Shown piece after piece: positions 12,244 to 20,939 of a DNA stretch of 64,000 nt. Source of the DNA: Stenotrophomonas rhizophila (GTDB lineage: Bacteria > Pseudomonadota > Gammaproteobacteria > Xanthomonadales > Xanthomonadaceae); NCBI RefSeq assembly GCF_003651185.1, contig NZ_RCDC01000007.1, positions 124,001 to 188,000 on the forward strand, read 5' to 3'. Below the pieces are notes generated by a model. It searched no databases. It saw only the letters and a list, made by a program, of their open reading frames with translations, and was not told the DNA's origin. A program made the translations under genes and the position numbers. Numbering within the stretch: position 1 is the first letter of the stretch; each line of letters starts with the position of its first letter.

Positions 12244-12344
12244 CGCCACTGCCCGGGCGGCATCGCCCCGTCCGGGCCCTTGCCGATCGGATGCGGGTTC
12301 GCGACGTACCGGCGACGACCAAGCAATGGAGCGTCGGCTAGCGC
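12216..12344 (-). pseudogene. 3' stump of a lost gene, convergent with the CPBP protease
   Basis: An open minus-strand frame of 42 codons ending in TGA (12218-12216) reads like a real protein tail: PLLGRRRYVANPHPIGKG, then PPGQWRYLLVGEKF. It has no plausible start, and a TGA (12347-12345) closes it upstream. Codon use is high-GC like core genes. I read it as the C-terminus of a former neighbour truncated when the patch to its right was replaced. The family is not recognised. Confidence 0.5.
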
Positions 12345-12347
12345 TCA

Positions 12348-12673
12348 GGGCACTCGGTGGTGCCTAAGCGTGGTAGCCGTGGGAATCTCCCGTCTTGAGG
12401 GAGTACAAGCGTGCTACTTCACCTCCTGCTCGCTTTGCAATTTGCTACTGGTGCGGATTCCGTTCCAGATATTTGGCGAACAAGAGGCAGCTCAGGTTCG
12501 GGATGCGAGTTCCACTACCGGCTGGAACCGAGACTGCCTTTGCTGAAGTGTCAACAAAGGGTGATCTGGCTTCCTCGATAAAGCTCGACTAGGCCCACCT
12601 TCGGGTTACGTTTCGCGATGACTGCTCCTGGCCGAGAGCGGACGTCGGTCCTGCAGCGGTCTTCTCGAAGCGC
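12348..12673. other. Gene-free, lower-GC stretch
   Basis: No reading frame with recognisable protein content on either strand. It contains a small hairpin (CTCCC/GGGAG near 12387-12402) without T tract, and the CTGGCCGAGAGCGGACGT motif (12629-12646) that echoes 10840-10857. Probably relic DNA of the accessory patch. Confidence 0.45.
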
Positions 12674-13375
12674 TTATATCGATCCAAGCTTCCCGCGCAC
12701 GTCCTCAACAAACGCCCGCCCCACCGGCACCTCAGCCCCATCATTCAGCACCAACCAGTAACGGCTCCCCGAAGCCGCATGCAACGTCCGCACATGCGTC
12801 AAATTGACCAGATACGACCGATGGCAACGCACAAAGTCCGGCGGTAGCACGGCAGTAAGACTCGCCAGCGATTTGTCATGCAGCTCACTCCGCCCATCGC
12901 GCATACGTACTTCGCTGTAGTCCCCATCAGCACGAATCCAAAGCACATTGGCGAGCTCCACCATCGCCGTCCCCTGCGCATGCCAGATGCCCAGGTAACG
13001 CGCCGCCCCGGACCGATACCGCCCAACATCCAGCAACCGCTCCAGCGCCTGCCCCAGCCGTTCGCGTGAGAAAGGCTTCGGTACAAAATCCAACACCCCA
13101 TGCTCAAATGCCTGCAGCGCCCGCCCCCGATGTGCGGAGACAGCCACGCAGTGATAGCGCCCAGCGACCACGCGCTTCAGAAGATCGAATCCATCCTCAC
13201 CACCGAGATTCAGATCCAGCAGCAGGCCGTCATACACGCTGCGCTGCAGCCGGTCACCGGCGGCGTCCAGGTCGGCCACGGCATCGAATCGCGCGCGGCT
13301 GCCAGCCAGTTCGGTACACATCCGCAGCAGCCGCTGTCGGACCAGCAGTTCGTCCTCGACGATCAGGATGCGCAT
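12674..13375 (-). CDS. LytTR-family response regulator
   Basis: 233 residues. Receiver domain (1-115) with acidic pair E7/D8, phospho-acceptor Asp54 in LLLDLNLGG and Lys100 in FVPKPF, then a LytTR DNA-binding domain (about 135-233) with GDYSEVRMRDG, LPPDFVRCHRSYLVNL and VPVGRAF. Its start overlaps the end of the kinase gene upstream by 13 nt, so the two form a two-component pair. LytTR regulators usually control virulence, adhesion or extracellular functions; targets are not visible. Confidence 0.93.
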   Translation of the reverse strand: MRILIVEDELLVRQRLLRMCTELAGSRARFDAVADLDAAGDRLQRSVYDGLLLDLNLGGEDGFDLLKRVVAGRYHCVAVSAHRGRALQAFEHGVLDFVPKPFSRERLGQALERLLDVGRYRSGAARYLGIWHAQGTAMVELANVLWIRADGDYSEVRMRDGRSELHDKSLASLTAVLPPDFVRCHRSYLVNLTHVRTLHAASGSRYWLVLNDGAEVPVGRAFVEDVRGKLGSI

Positions 13376-14961
13376 GTCAGCTCCATGCGGCCGTACCAGT
13401 CATTGCCATCCGGGCGTTGTTCAAAGCGCCAGCTCTCGGGGCAGGTGGCGGCCAGGCTGGCCTCGATATAGCGCGTGCCCGTGCCTTGCCCACGATGCGG
13501 GGCAGTGCCGCGTGCACTGCGGAGTTCCAGCATCCAACGGTCGCCCTCGCGTTGAATGCGCAGGCGGAACGGATGCTCGGCACACGCCCCCGCCCCCGCG
13601 TGGGTGAGCGCATTCTCGACCTGCGCATGCAGCACGCCGGGCGGCAGCCACAGGCCGTTGTGTTCGCCCTCGACCTCAAAGCCGATGTGGCGATCCAGTG
13701 CGAGCCCGACGATGTCCAGGTGGTTGCGGCACAGCGCCAGCTCTTCCTCCAGCGGCACGCTGGGGCGGGTGCTGCTCTCGCGCAGGCGGTCGAACTGCTC
13801 GGCCAGGGATTCGACCATGCGGCTGGCGCGCATCGGTGCCTGTTCGATCAGTTCCTGCAGGCCGGTGAGGGTGTTCATCAGCCAATGCGGCTGGATGCCC
13901 CGCTGCAGCAGCTGCAGCGAGAGACGGGCGCGCTCTCCGCGCAGCTGCGCGTTGTGGTGGTCCAGCATCCGCAGCTGGGCGGCGTGGCGGATCAGCAGGA
14001 AGCCCATCAGCACGGCCAGGAACAGGAAGTAGGGGCCGTCGAGGAAAATCCCGCCAGCGAGCGGCACGGCGAGTGCACCGGCCACCACCAAGGTCAGGAT
14101 CGGCCAGCGCTCGTCGGGCTCGCCGCGGGCGCGCAGCAGCACGTAGGTGGAGGTCAGCAGGCTGAGCAGCAGCAGTGCGGCACCGCGGCCGTCGAAGCTG
14201 GGCACGAAGGCGGCCAGCGCCAGCAGTGTGGCGAGATAGGCGATGCGGGCTGTCTTCGGCACCGCGACACCGAAACGACGCGCCAGGTAAGCCGGCAGCA
14301 GGATCGCCGCGGCGAGGTGCAGCAGAAGCAGCATGAGCAGTCGTGGGCCGTGCCACGGATAGGCATAGCCGACCAGCGGACGCCATGCTTCGACGACGGG
14401 CAACGCAAGGCCGACGACACCCAATGCGAGCAGCAGGCGCGCACCCGCTACCCGTGGCCGGCCGCGCTGTGCAGCGAGGAAGTAGAGGCAGGCGGCACCC
14501 AGCGCCCCCGTGGCAAGCGCGGCGATCAACCACGGTCCAAGGTTGAGGCTGTAGATCGAGGCGGCCGGCCCGACCGCAGCGAAGGCGTCCGCGCCCCGCA
14601 GTTTGAACCACTGATGATGGCTGGAGGCGAGCAGCACCAGCGTATCGGTGTTGTTGGGCGAGGAGGGCGGCAGCACGCGGATGTTGTCCACCTGTCCCGG
14701 CTGCTCTTCGTCCGCGTTGCGGCCGACGGTGCCATTGGCGGCCAACGGCTGGCCATTCCAGAAGGGCTGGCTCGCGGCGCGCACCGAGATGCGCAATGCA
14801 CGGTCATCCGCGTCGTGTGCGGTTGACGCAGGCAGGCGCCAACGCAGCCAGTAAGGGCCGCGCCACTGCACCAGCTCGCGTTGGTTGGCCGGTTGCCACT
14901 GCAGGGTCGTCGGCGGCGCGGTGGGCAGTGCGCCATCAGCGCCCAGCGTGGCGGGTGCCAT
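13363..14961 (-). CDS. 7TM sensor histidine kinase, 5' end cut off by TAG
   Basis: 532 residues from ATG 14961. Order: beta-rich extracytoplasmic domain (about 20-130), seven membrane helices (about 143-325, the 7TMR-DISM layout), then a LytS/YehU-type kinase with phospho-His359 in QPHWLMNTL and an ATPase domain with QVENALTHAG. The same frame continues upstream as a signal anchor from ATG 15072 but is interrupted by TAG at 14967-14965. GAGG lies 8 nt before ATG 14961, so re-initiation is possible, yet that product would lack a signal for exporting its N-terminal domain. Partner of the LytTR regulator downstream. Confidence 0.85.
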   Translation of the reverse strand: MAPATLGADGALPTAPPTTLQWQPANQRELVQWRGPYWLRWRLPASTAHDADDRALRISVRAASQPFWNGQPLAANGTVGRNADEEQPGQVDNIRVLPPSSPNNTDTLVLLASSHHQWFKLRGADAFAAVGPAASIYSLNLGPWLIAALATGALGAACLYFLAAQRGRPRVAGARLLLALGVVGLALPVVEAWRPLVGYAYPWHGPRLLMLLLLHLAAAILLPAYLARRFGVAVPKTARIAYLATLLALAAFVPSFDGRGAALLLLSLLTSTYVLLRARGEPDERWPILTLVVAGALAVPLAGGIFLDGPYFLFLAVLMGFLLIRHAAQLRMLDHHNAQLRGERARLSLQLLQRGIQPHWLMNTLTGLQELIEQAPMRASRMVESLAEQFDRLRESSTRPSVPLEEELALCRNHLDIVGLALDRHIGFEVEGEHNGLWLPPGVLHAQVENALTHAGAGACAEHPFRLRIQREGDRWMLELRSARGTAPHRGQGTGTRYIEASLAATCPESWRFEQRPDGNDWYGRMELTCAS

Positions 14962-15072
14962 CTCCTAGGCCTCGTAGTAGTGCACGCCCGGTGGAGGCGC
15001 GACCAACAGCAGCCACGCGGCGACCGCGATGAGCAGGACGGCGAGGGCGGTCAGGGTGCGTGGGATCTGCAT
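14962..15072 (-). pseudogene. Detached signal-anchor exon of the 7TM kinase
   Basis: From ATG 15072 the frame reads MQIPRTLTALAVLLIAVAAW, a typical signal anchor, then LLLVAPPPGVHYYEA and TAG, GAG, ATG, straight into the kinase gene without a frame change. One base (for example CAG to TAG) would restore a 569-residue receptor. The 35-codon piece has no independent meaning I can see. Confidence 0.7.
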
Positions 15073-15233
15073 GGGCCCATCGTATCGGTTGCACGGAGTC
15101 ACTGGACCCCCGCCTGGAGCTGTTCGGCGGACGGGCGCTCCCCGGTTGCCCTGGGCGAGGGGATGCTGGCGGCGTAGTACATGCGCCGCCCCTCGGCGCC
15201 CGCTTCACCCTTACCTCCCACCCGGAGTTCGTC

Positions 15234-16748
15234 ATGTCCAACGTCCCGATGTCCCCGTTCCGTTCTCCTGCTCCCGGCCTGTGCCTGGGGGTCACGCGGT
15301 GGGCAGCGCTCTGCCTGACCCTGGTCGGTGCACCCGTGCTGGCGGCCGATGCGCCGGCGCCGTTGGTGTTCACCCCGTATGCGTTCGAGACACAGAAGCA
15401 CGGCACGATCGCGGCCGAGGCGGGCTATCTGGAGGTGCCGCGTCGGCATGCCGACCCCAACGGCCCGCGCATGCGTCTGCGGGTCGTGCGCCTGCTGGCA
15501 ACGGGTGGCGATGGCAATGCGGCGCCCGTGGTGTATCTGGCCGGTGGTCCGGGGGGCTCGGGGATCGGGACCGGGCGCGGACCGCGCTGGCCGGTGTTCG
15601 ATCAGGTCCGGCGCGAAGCCGACGTGCTGCTGCTCGATCAGCGCGGGGCGGGTGAGTCCGAGCCGCCGTCGGCGTGCCCGCATGAGCACACGTTCGACGA
15701 TGCAAAGCCGCTGCAGCACGATGCCGCGCTCGCCGCGCTGCGTGACGTTGCCGCCCGCTGCGTGGCGTACTGGCGGGAGACGGGCGTGGACCTGGGGGCC
15801 TACACCACCGCGGAAAGTGCCGGCGATCTGGAGGACCTGCGGCGTGCGTTGAAGGTGCCGAGGATCAGCCTGTGGGGCATGAGCTATGGCACGCATCTGG
15901 CGCTGGCCACGGTGCGCCTGCACGGCGCCGGTCTGGACCGCGTGGTGCTGATGGGGACGGAAGGACCTGATGACACCTTGAAGCTGCCGCTGTCGGCCGA
16001 TGCGCTGCTGGCGGAGTTGAGCGTGCTGGCCAAGGGGGCGGGATTCGATGATCTGACCGGCTCGGCCACGCGCGTGCTGGCAGCACTGCGCGAGCAGCCG
16101 CGTCAGGGCCGCAGTGTCATGCACGGTGGCAAGCCGGTGATGATCGGCGCGTATGACGCGCAGTTGGCGATCAGCGCCTGTCTCGGGCGCCGCATGACCC
16201 AGCAGTGGCTGCCGCTGATCCTGCGCGATGCCGAGAACGGCGACTACGATCTGCTGGCGGCGATGGTCCTGCTGCTGCGCAGTGAGTACGGCAGCTACGG
16301 CGCGATGTCTCTGGCGATGGATGTGGCCTCGGGCCAGACTGCGCAGCGCCGCGCACTGGCCGACGCGCAGTCACGCGAGAGCCTGTTTGGCGATGCGCTG
16401 AACTTCCCGTTCCCGGCGCTCGGGGATGGGCTGGGGCTGGTCGATCTTGGCGATGCTTTCCGCGGGCCACTGCGTAGCAACGTGCCAGTGCTGTTCATCA
16501 GTGGCACGCTGGATGGGCGCACGCCGCCAGCCAACGCCGAGGCGCTGCGGCCGGGCTTCAGCGACAGCCGCACCTTGCGGGTGCGCGGGGCCAGCCACGA
16601 CAACGAGCTGTGGCTCGGGACCCCTGCCATCGCCGCAGGCATCACGGACTTCCTGGCAGGTCGGCCGGTGGGTGATGCGGAGCTGGACGTGGGGGCGCCG
16701 GTGTTTGCCAGGAGCAAGAGCGATCTGGTGGATCCGCGGGGGCGCTGA
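15234..16748 (+). CDS. Exported alpha/beta hydrolase, TAP-like peptidase
   Basis: 504 residues with a signal peptide (about 1-38, cut near VLAADA). Alpha/beta-hydrolase fold with oxyanion region LAGGPGGSG (102-110), DQRGAGESE (135-142) and nucleophile Ser217 in GMSYGTH; the C-terminal third (VPVLFISGTLDGRTPP, then SHDNEL) provides the acid and His. This matches secreted tripeptidyl/prolyl aminopeptidase-like enzymes. ATG 15234 follows GGAG (15224-15227). Likely cleaves peptides or esters in the periplasm; substrate unknown. Confidence 0.87.
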   Translation: MSNVPMSPFRSPAPGLCLGVTRWAALCLTLVGAPVLAADAPAPLVFTPYAFETQKHGTIAAEAGYLEVPRRHADPNGPRMRLRVVRLLATGGDGNAAPVVYLAGGPGGSGIGTGRGPRWPVFDQVRREADVLLLDQRGAGESEPPSACPHEHTFDDAKPLQHDAALAALRDVAARCVAYWRETGVDLGAYTTAESAGDLEDLRRALKVPRISLWGMSYGTHLALATVRLHGAGLDRVVLMGTEGPDDTLKLPLSADALLAELSVLAKGAGFDDLTGSATRVLAALREQPRQGRSVMHGGKPVMIGAYDAQLAISACLGRRMTQQWLPLILRDAENGDYDLLAAMVLLLRSEYGSYGAMSLAMDVASGQTAQRRALADAQSRESLFGDALNFPFPALGDGLGLVDLGDAFRGPLRSNVPVLFISGTLDGRTPPANAEALRPGFSDSRTLRVRGASHDNELWLGTPAIAAGITDFLAGRPVGDAELDVGAPVFARSKSDLVDPRGR

Positions 16749-16844
16749 GGGCTGCCGGAAGTGCGACTGTGTGCAGGCGCTGTGGACCGACCGAGGTGTA
16801 TGGTTTCGGCTGGCCCGGCGCTTGCGCCAACACAGGAGGACGCG

Positions 16845-17141
16845 ATGACCGACCCAACGGTGACTTCCGTGCACGGCACGCCCGATGATTATGGCGACAC
16901 GCTGTACCGGGTGTATTTCGAAGTCGGGGAATCGGAGGACATCGCCCGCGATGCGATCATCACGTTCCTCGTTCAACGCGCCAGAGACAATCCTGCCTTC
17001 GACTTCGACGCCTCGCTCCTGCACGCGCGTCCGCACGGCTACGAAGTGGACCTGCCGATGCAGCTGATTCCCGAGGTGGTGCGGGCGCTGGCCGAGCAGA
17101 ATGTGGCGGTGTACCAGGTGGTCCGGCTCGGCGGGGTATAG
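16845..17141 (+). CDS. Conserved small protein of unknown function
   Basis: 98 residues, acidic, no signal or membrane segment. A perfect ribosome site AGGAGGA (16834-16840) precedes ATG. Content is mixed alpha/beta ([37 protein letters not shown]). I do not recognise the family. It stands alone between the hydrolase and the YbjQ gene, both on the same strand. Confidence 0.7.
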   Translation: MTDPTVTSVHGTPDDYGDTLYRVYFEVGESEDIARDAIITFLVQRARDNPAFDFDASLLHARPHGYEVDLPMQLIPEVVRALAEQNVAVYQVVRLGGV

Positions 17142-17263
17142 GGGCGCCGCTGGGGCATCACGTGGCATCACATCCGTGCTCGCCTTGGCGCTATCCTTCC
17201 GCCAGCGCCAGCCGCACCCTGCGTGCTGGCCGGATCGATACTCTCAACCTGGATAAGGCAGCA

Positions 17264-17647
17264 ATGGCAGATCCTTACAACAGCGGTGGCCGCGCAGGCC
17301 CGGCAACCCGGCTCGACGATGCGATGGTGACCACGGCGATGGAGCTGCCCGGCTTCCGCGTGGTGCGCAGCCTGGGCGTGGTGCGCGGCATCACCGTGCG
17401 TTCGCGTTCCATCGTGGGCAACTTCCTCGGCGGGCTGCAGACCATCTTCGGCGGCAACATCACCATCTACACGCAGCTGTGCGAGCAGGCGCGCGAAGAG
17501 ACCTACCGGGACATGTCCAACCATGCGCGGCTGCTGGGCGCCAACGCGATCATCGCGATGCGCTATGACGCTACCGATGTGATGACCGGCCTGACTGAAG
17601 TGCTTTGCTACGGCACGGCGGTGATCGTCGAGCCCACGCACGTCTGA
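17264..17647 (+). CDS. YbjQ-family (UPF0145) protein
   Basis: 127 residues. The core [19 protein letters not shown], the acidic REETYRDM helix and [13 protein letters not shown] are the signature of the YbjQ/UPF0145 fold, a pentameric small protein family of unclear role sometimes called heavy-metal-binding-like. ATG 17264 with GGATAAGG upstream. No metal-binding Cys cluster is seen. Confidence 0.85.
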   Translation: MADPYNSGGRAGPATRLDDAMVTTAMELPGFRVVRSLGVVRGITVRSRSIVGNFLGGLQTIFGGNITIYTQLCEQAREETYRDMSNHARLLGANAIIAMRYDATDVMTGLTEVLCYGTAVIVEPTHV

Positions 17648-17731
17648 GCATCGCGCGCGATACGCCCTGAGTATCGCAGCAAGCTCTCATCGGTATTGGC
17701 ATCCGCGCTGACCAGGGCGGATGCTGTCCGC

Positions 17732-18610
17732 ATGACGATCAACGACACACTTTCTTTCGTCGGGCAGGTGGCCCTGGTCACCGGTGCCGCGGGTGGGCTC
17801 GGCTTCGCTTACAGCCGATTGCTGGCGCAGCGCGGCGCACACGTGGTGATGCAGGACGTGGGCGCCACGCCGGACGGCACCGGCCGCGATCCGCAGCGGA
17901 TCGATCACGCTGTAGCGCGTCTGCGTGCAGAGGGGCTCCCTGTCGAGGCCAGCCACCATGACATTGTTACCCGCACTGCGGCTGCCGCACGGGTCGCTGA
18001 CATTCTGCAGCGACACGGCCGTCTGGATGTGATCCTGCACAATGCTGGCTGGGTCGAGTATCAGCAGACCGATGCGGTGGATGAGGATCGTTTCGACCAC
18101 ATGATGGCGGTCGCGGCCAAGGCGCCGCTGTGGCTGGCGCAGGCGGCATGGCCGGCCATGCAGGCGCAGGGCCATGGCCGCATCGTGCTGACCACCTCCG
18201 ACCGCGCGCTGTATCCGCAGTACGTGCAGCACGGGCTGGCGGCGTACGCGGCGGCGAAGTCGGCCGCGGTTGGGATCGTCAACGTGCTGGCGGCCGAGGG
18301 TGCGGCGCATGGCATCGTGGTCAATGCGGTGTCGCCGGTCGCTAAGACCCGCATGTGGGGCATAGAGGGCGAGCCGGATGAGCTTCATCCAGAAAACGTA
18401 GCACCAGGCGTCGTGTTCCTGGCCTCGCGCGCCTGCAGCGAAGGCGGTTGGATCCTGCGTGCGAGCAACGGCCAGTTCCATGCCACTCGGCTGACCGAGG
18501 CCGAGGGTGTGCACTATCCGCGCGATCTGCGGGCGGTGCCGGCCGGCAGTGTGGAGGAGGTCGCCGCGCAGTGGCCGGCTATCGCGAAGGCGGCTGTAGA
18601 GCCACGCTGA
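17732..18610 (+). CDS. Short-chain dehydrogenase/reductase
   Basis: 292 residues. Cofactor motif TGAAGGLG near residue 15, HNAG near 100, and YAAAK as the catalytic Tyr-Lys pair near 170. The layout and the C-terminal extension resemble the (3R)-hydroxyacyl-CoA dehydrogenase part of multifunctional enzyme type 2, but the substrate cannot be fixed from sequence. ATG 17732 gives the usual N-terminus; a TTG at 17696 would add 12 residues without improving it. Confidence 0.85.
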   Translation: MTINDTLSFVGQVALVTGAAGGLGFAYSRLLAQRGAHVVMQDVGATPDGTGRDPQRIDHAVARLRAEGLPVEASHHDIVTRTAAAARVADILQRHGRLDVILHNAGWVEYQQTDAVDEDRFDHMMAVAAKAPLWLAQAAWPAMQAQGHGRIVLTTSDRALYPQYVQHGLAAYAAAKSAAVGIVNVLAAEGAAHGIVVNAVSPVAKTRMWGIEGEPDELHPENVAPGVVFLASRACSEGGWILRASNGQFHATRLTEAEGVHYPRDLRAVPAGSVEEVAAQWPAIAKAAVEPR

Positions 18611-18725
18611 AGGCTGCGCATGTATGGCGCGACCAACGGGGATCACCTCGATCGCCAGCGTGGTTGGGCTGCCGATGGAGATAGTCTCCGTCTACAATCC
18701 CCGCATTCACTACATCGAGGGAACG

Positions 18726-20006
18726 ATGGACATCAGGAAATGGATCATAGGGCTTGGCTTTGCTCCATTGATAGCATCATGTTCATGGATGGGACCGTCT
18801 TCCCCTACGGTCGATAGAATCACTGAGGCGCGGCGTAACAGCCCTATCGAGGTGAAATTCAGGGGTGTTGGGCCAATCGGTAATGACCTGCTTGAGGTCG
18901 TGCAGGTCAGGCCCGTCAGTATCACGGAGGTGCCCTTCCCAGAACGCAAGCGGTATAGGGTTCAAGGCCGGACAGTACTGGCCTTGCGCGCTGGCGGCGC
19001 TGCATCTTATGAGTTTCTCCAGCAGCGTGCCGCAGAAGAGGAGGGCGCCCGTACGACACTGGCGGAGCACTATCGTCAATTGGAAGGAAAGATTGGATTA
19101 CGCTTTGCCAAGGATCGGATGGAGTCTTGGAAGGCGGGTGAGCAGGAGACCTTCAAGGACGACTTCGTCATCGAATGGTGCAAAGGGGCCTGGCGTCATA
19201 TCGACACTGATTGCGGTTCAAGGCCCGTCGAGGTCATTTCGATGGATCGCTTGCAAAGGATGCAGCGTTCATTCGAAGAGCGCCTTGCCTCCGAGGAAGT
19301 CCACAAGGAAATCGAGCAGCGGCGCCTTGAACAGTCTGAGATGGAGCGTCGGCTGCAGAACGCGGCTGAGCTTGACGCACGCAAGGTCGCTATCCGCGCG
19401 GACCTGGCTGAACTGCAGCGCTGCACAGGGCACGATGGTCGCGCGTACAGCATGGAGTGCTTCCGCCCGATTCAGTCCTCGCTGTCCAAGCATGTCTCCA
19501 ACTGCTCCAGGTCTGCATCGTTCGCACGTTCGGATGATCCCGAGGACTTCCTATGCAGTGAAGTCAGCAGTAACTACACCTTGATCGATGACTTCAGAAG
19601 ACGCGATGGAAGTGGTCGCCCTGGCGCCAAGCTCGAGTGTCTGGAGAAAGATTGCTTCGCTGAGATCTCCGATGACACCAAGATCGGAGACCAGAATGTG
19701 AGGGTATTTAGGGCCACCATCGGCATGAGTGGGCCGGTGCTGGTGGGCGTGGATGTCTCCGCTGAGGGCGTCGCAGGTGCGGTGCAGCTTATGCAGTCCA
19801 GCGGTTCAGTTGAGCTGGACAACTGGGTCACTGCGCGCGCTCAGAGGTGGCACTACCATCCCGCAACGGAGGGCCACGCAATGAGGGATGGGCAGGCAAA
19901 GGTCGTTGTTTCCTTTGAGGTAGTCGCCGAGGATCCCACCTACGGATCGCTGGCCCGCGTGACTTCAGTCAGCAGCTGGGCCGGCGCTGAGGATGGCCAG
20001 CAGTAA
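18726..20006 (+). CDS. Lipoprotein with coiled coil and TonB-C-like tail
   Basis: 426 residues. Signal peptide with lipobox LIASC, lipid on Cys19. The middle (about 95-240) is charged and helical with a likely coiled coil (residues around EQRRLEQSEMERRLQNAAEL). The last ~90 residues read GVDVSAEG, VQLMQSSGSVELDNWVTARA and WHYHPA, the pattern of the TonB C-terminal domain found in energy-transducer-like proteins. A TonB domain on a lipoprotein without an N-terminal membrane anchor or Pro-rich linker is unusual. GAGGG precedes ATG 18726. GC is lower than the surroundings; no operon partners. Confidence 0.65.
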   Translation: MDIRKWIIGLGFAPLIASCSWMGPSSPTVDRITEARRNSPIEVKFRGVGPIGNDLLEVVQVRPVSITEVPFPERKRYRVQGRTVLALRAGGAASYEFLQQRAAEEEGARTTLAEHYRQLEGKIGLRFAKDRMESWKAGEQETFKDDFVIEWCKGAWRHIDTDCGSRPVEVISMDRLQRMQRSFEERLASEEVHKEIEQRRLEQSEMERRLQNAAELDARKVAIRADLAELQRCTGHDGRAYSMECFRPIQSSLSKHVSNCSRSASFARSDDPEDFLCSEVSSNYTLIDDFRRRDGSGRPGAKLECLEKDCFAEISDDTKIGDQNVRVFRATIGMSGPVLVGVDVSAEGVAGAVQLMQSSGSVELDNWVTARAQRWHYHPATEGHAMRDGQAKVVVSFEVVAEDPTYGSLARVTSVSSWAGAEDGQQ

Positions 20007-20042
20007 CGCTCCGCCGACTGATGGGCTGCCACAAGGTAGCTA

Positions 20043-20855
20043 TCAATCCGCCAGCACGGCCTCCAACGCGGCCATCGCCTCACGCGCCACGTCACGGGGA
20101 TCGCGTGCCTTCAGCGCATCGTTGAACACCTCCAGCCCGATCGGCCCGCTGTATCCCATCGCGGCCAGCGCATCGATCAGCGTCTCCAGCGGCCAGAGGC
20201 CATCGCCCGGCAGGCAGCGGTGATGGCGCGCCTGCGTGGTGACCTGGCCGGGCAGTGGCTGGGTCAGCACATCCGACAGCTGCACCAGCGCGATGCGCTC
20301 CACCGGCACGTCGCGCAGATCGTCGGCGGTGCGCCCGGCGGCGAACAGGTGGAAGGCATCGATCACGATGTCCAGGTTCGGCGCGCCGACCTGCTCGATC
20401 TGCTGCCACGCCGAGGGCAGGGTCGAATGCAGGCGACTCCACGCCATGCCTTCGTAGGCGATGCGCAGGCCACGTTCGGCGGCACGCGCGCACAGCCAGC
20501 GCAGATCATCGGTGACGCGGTCGGGCACGTAGACGGTCGCTGTGCAGGCGGGCACCAGCACGGTGCCTGCGCCCAGGTCCTTGGCCAGCGCGAGCAGTGA
20601 CATCGCCTCTGCACGCTTGCCCTCGCGGGTGGCGGCCGAAGCGCCGTCGAAATCCAGCAGCACCTGCACATCGGTGAGCTGAAGGCCGGTGCGCGCAAGG
20701 ATGGCGTGGACCTCGGCTACCGACGAAGACGCTACATCCTCGCGCCACAGCTCGACCTGTGCGAACCCGGCGGCTGCGGCGGCATCGAGTTTCTCGGTGG
20801 TGCTGCCGCCGAGCAGGACGGTGTTGAGGAAGCGCGGGCCGGGCAATGAGGACAT
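20043..20855 (-). CDS. Sugar phosphate isomerase/epimerase-like TIM barrel
   Basis: 270 residues of the xylose-isomerase-like (AP endonuclease 2) fold: VELWREDV, YEGMAWSR, LDIVIDAFH and GLEVFNDAL supply the metal-binding Glu/Asp/His residues at the barrel mouth. Related proteins include IolE, hydroxypyruvate isomerase and dehydroshikimate dehydratase, so the reaction cannot be named. ATG 20855 has AAGGTG 9 nt upstream; a longer start at 20882 is possible. Confidence 0.8.
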   Translation of the reverse strand: MSSLPGPRFLNTVLLGGSTTEKLDAAAAAGFAQVELWREDVASSSVAEVHAILARTGLQLTDVQVLLDFDGASAATREGKRAEAMSLLALAKDLGAGTVLVPACTATVYVPDRVTDDLRWLCARAAERGLRIAYEGMAWSRLHSTLPSAWQQIEQVGAPNLDIVIDAFHLFAAGRTADDLRDVPVERIALVQLSDVLTQPLPGQVTTQARHHRCLPGDGLWPLETLIDALAAMGYSGPIGLEVFNDALKARDPRDVAREAMAALEAVLAD

Positions 20856-20939
20856 CGAGGGGTACACCTTGCAGCGAATCAAACGTCGCCGCCGATGCTA
20901 GTGGCTACCGCATCGCCGCTATGTGCAGGCGGCCGGATG

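Noticed and set aside
12395..12592. Small + strand frame in the gap before the LytTR regulator
   Set aside because: No good ribosome site, no bias typical of local genes, and no recognisable content.
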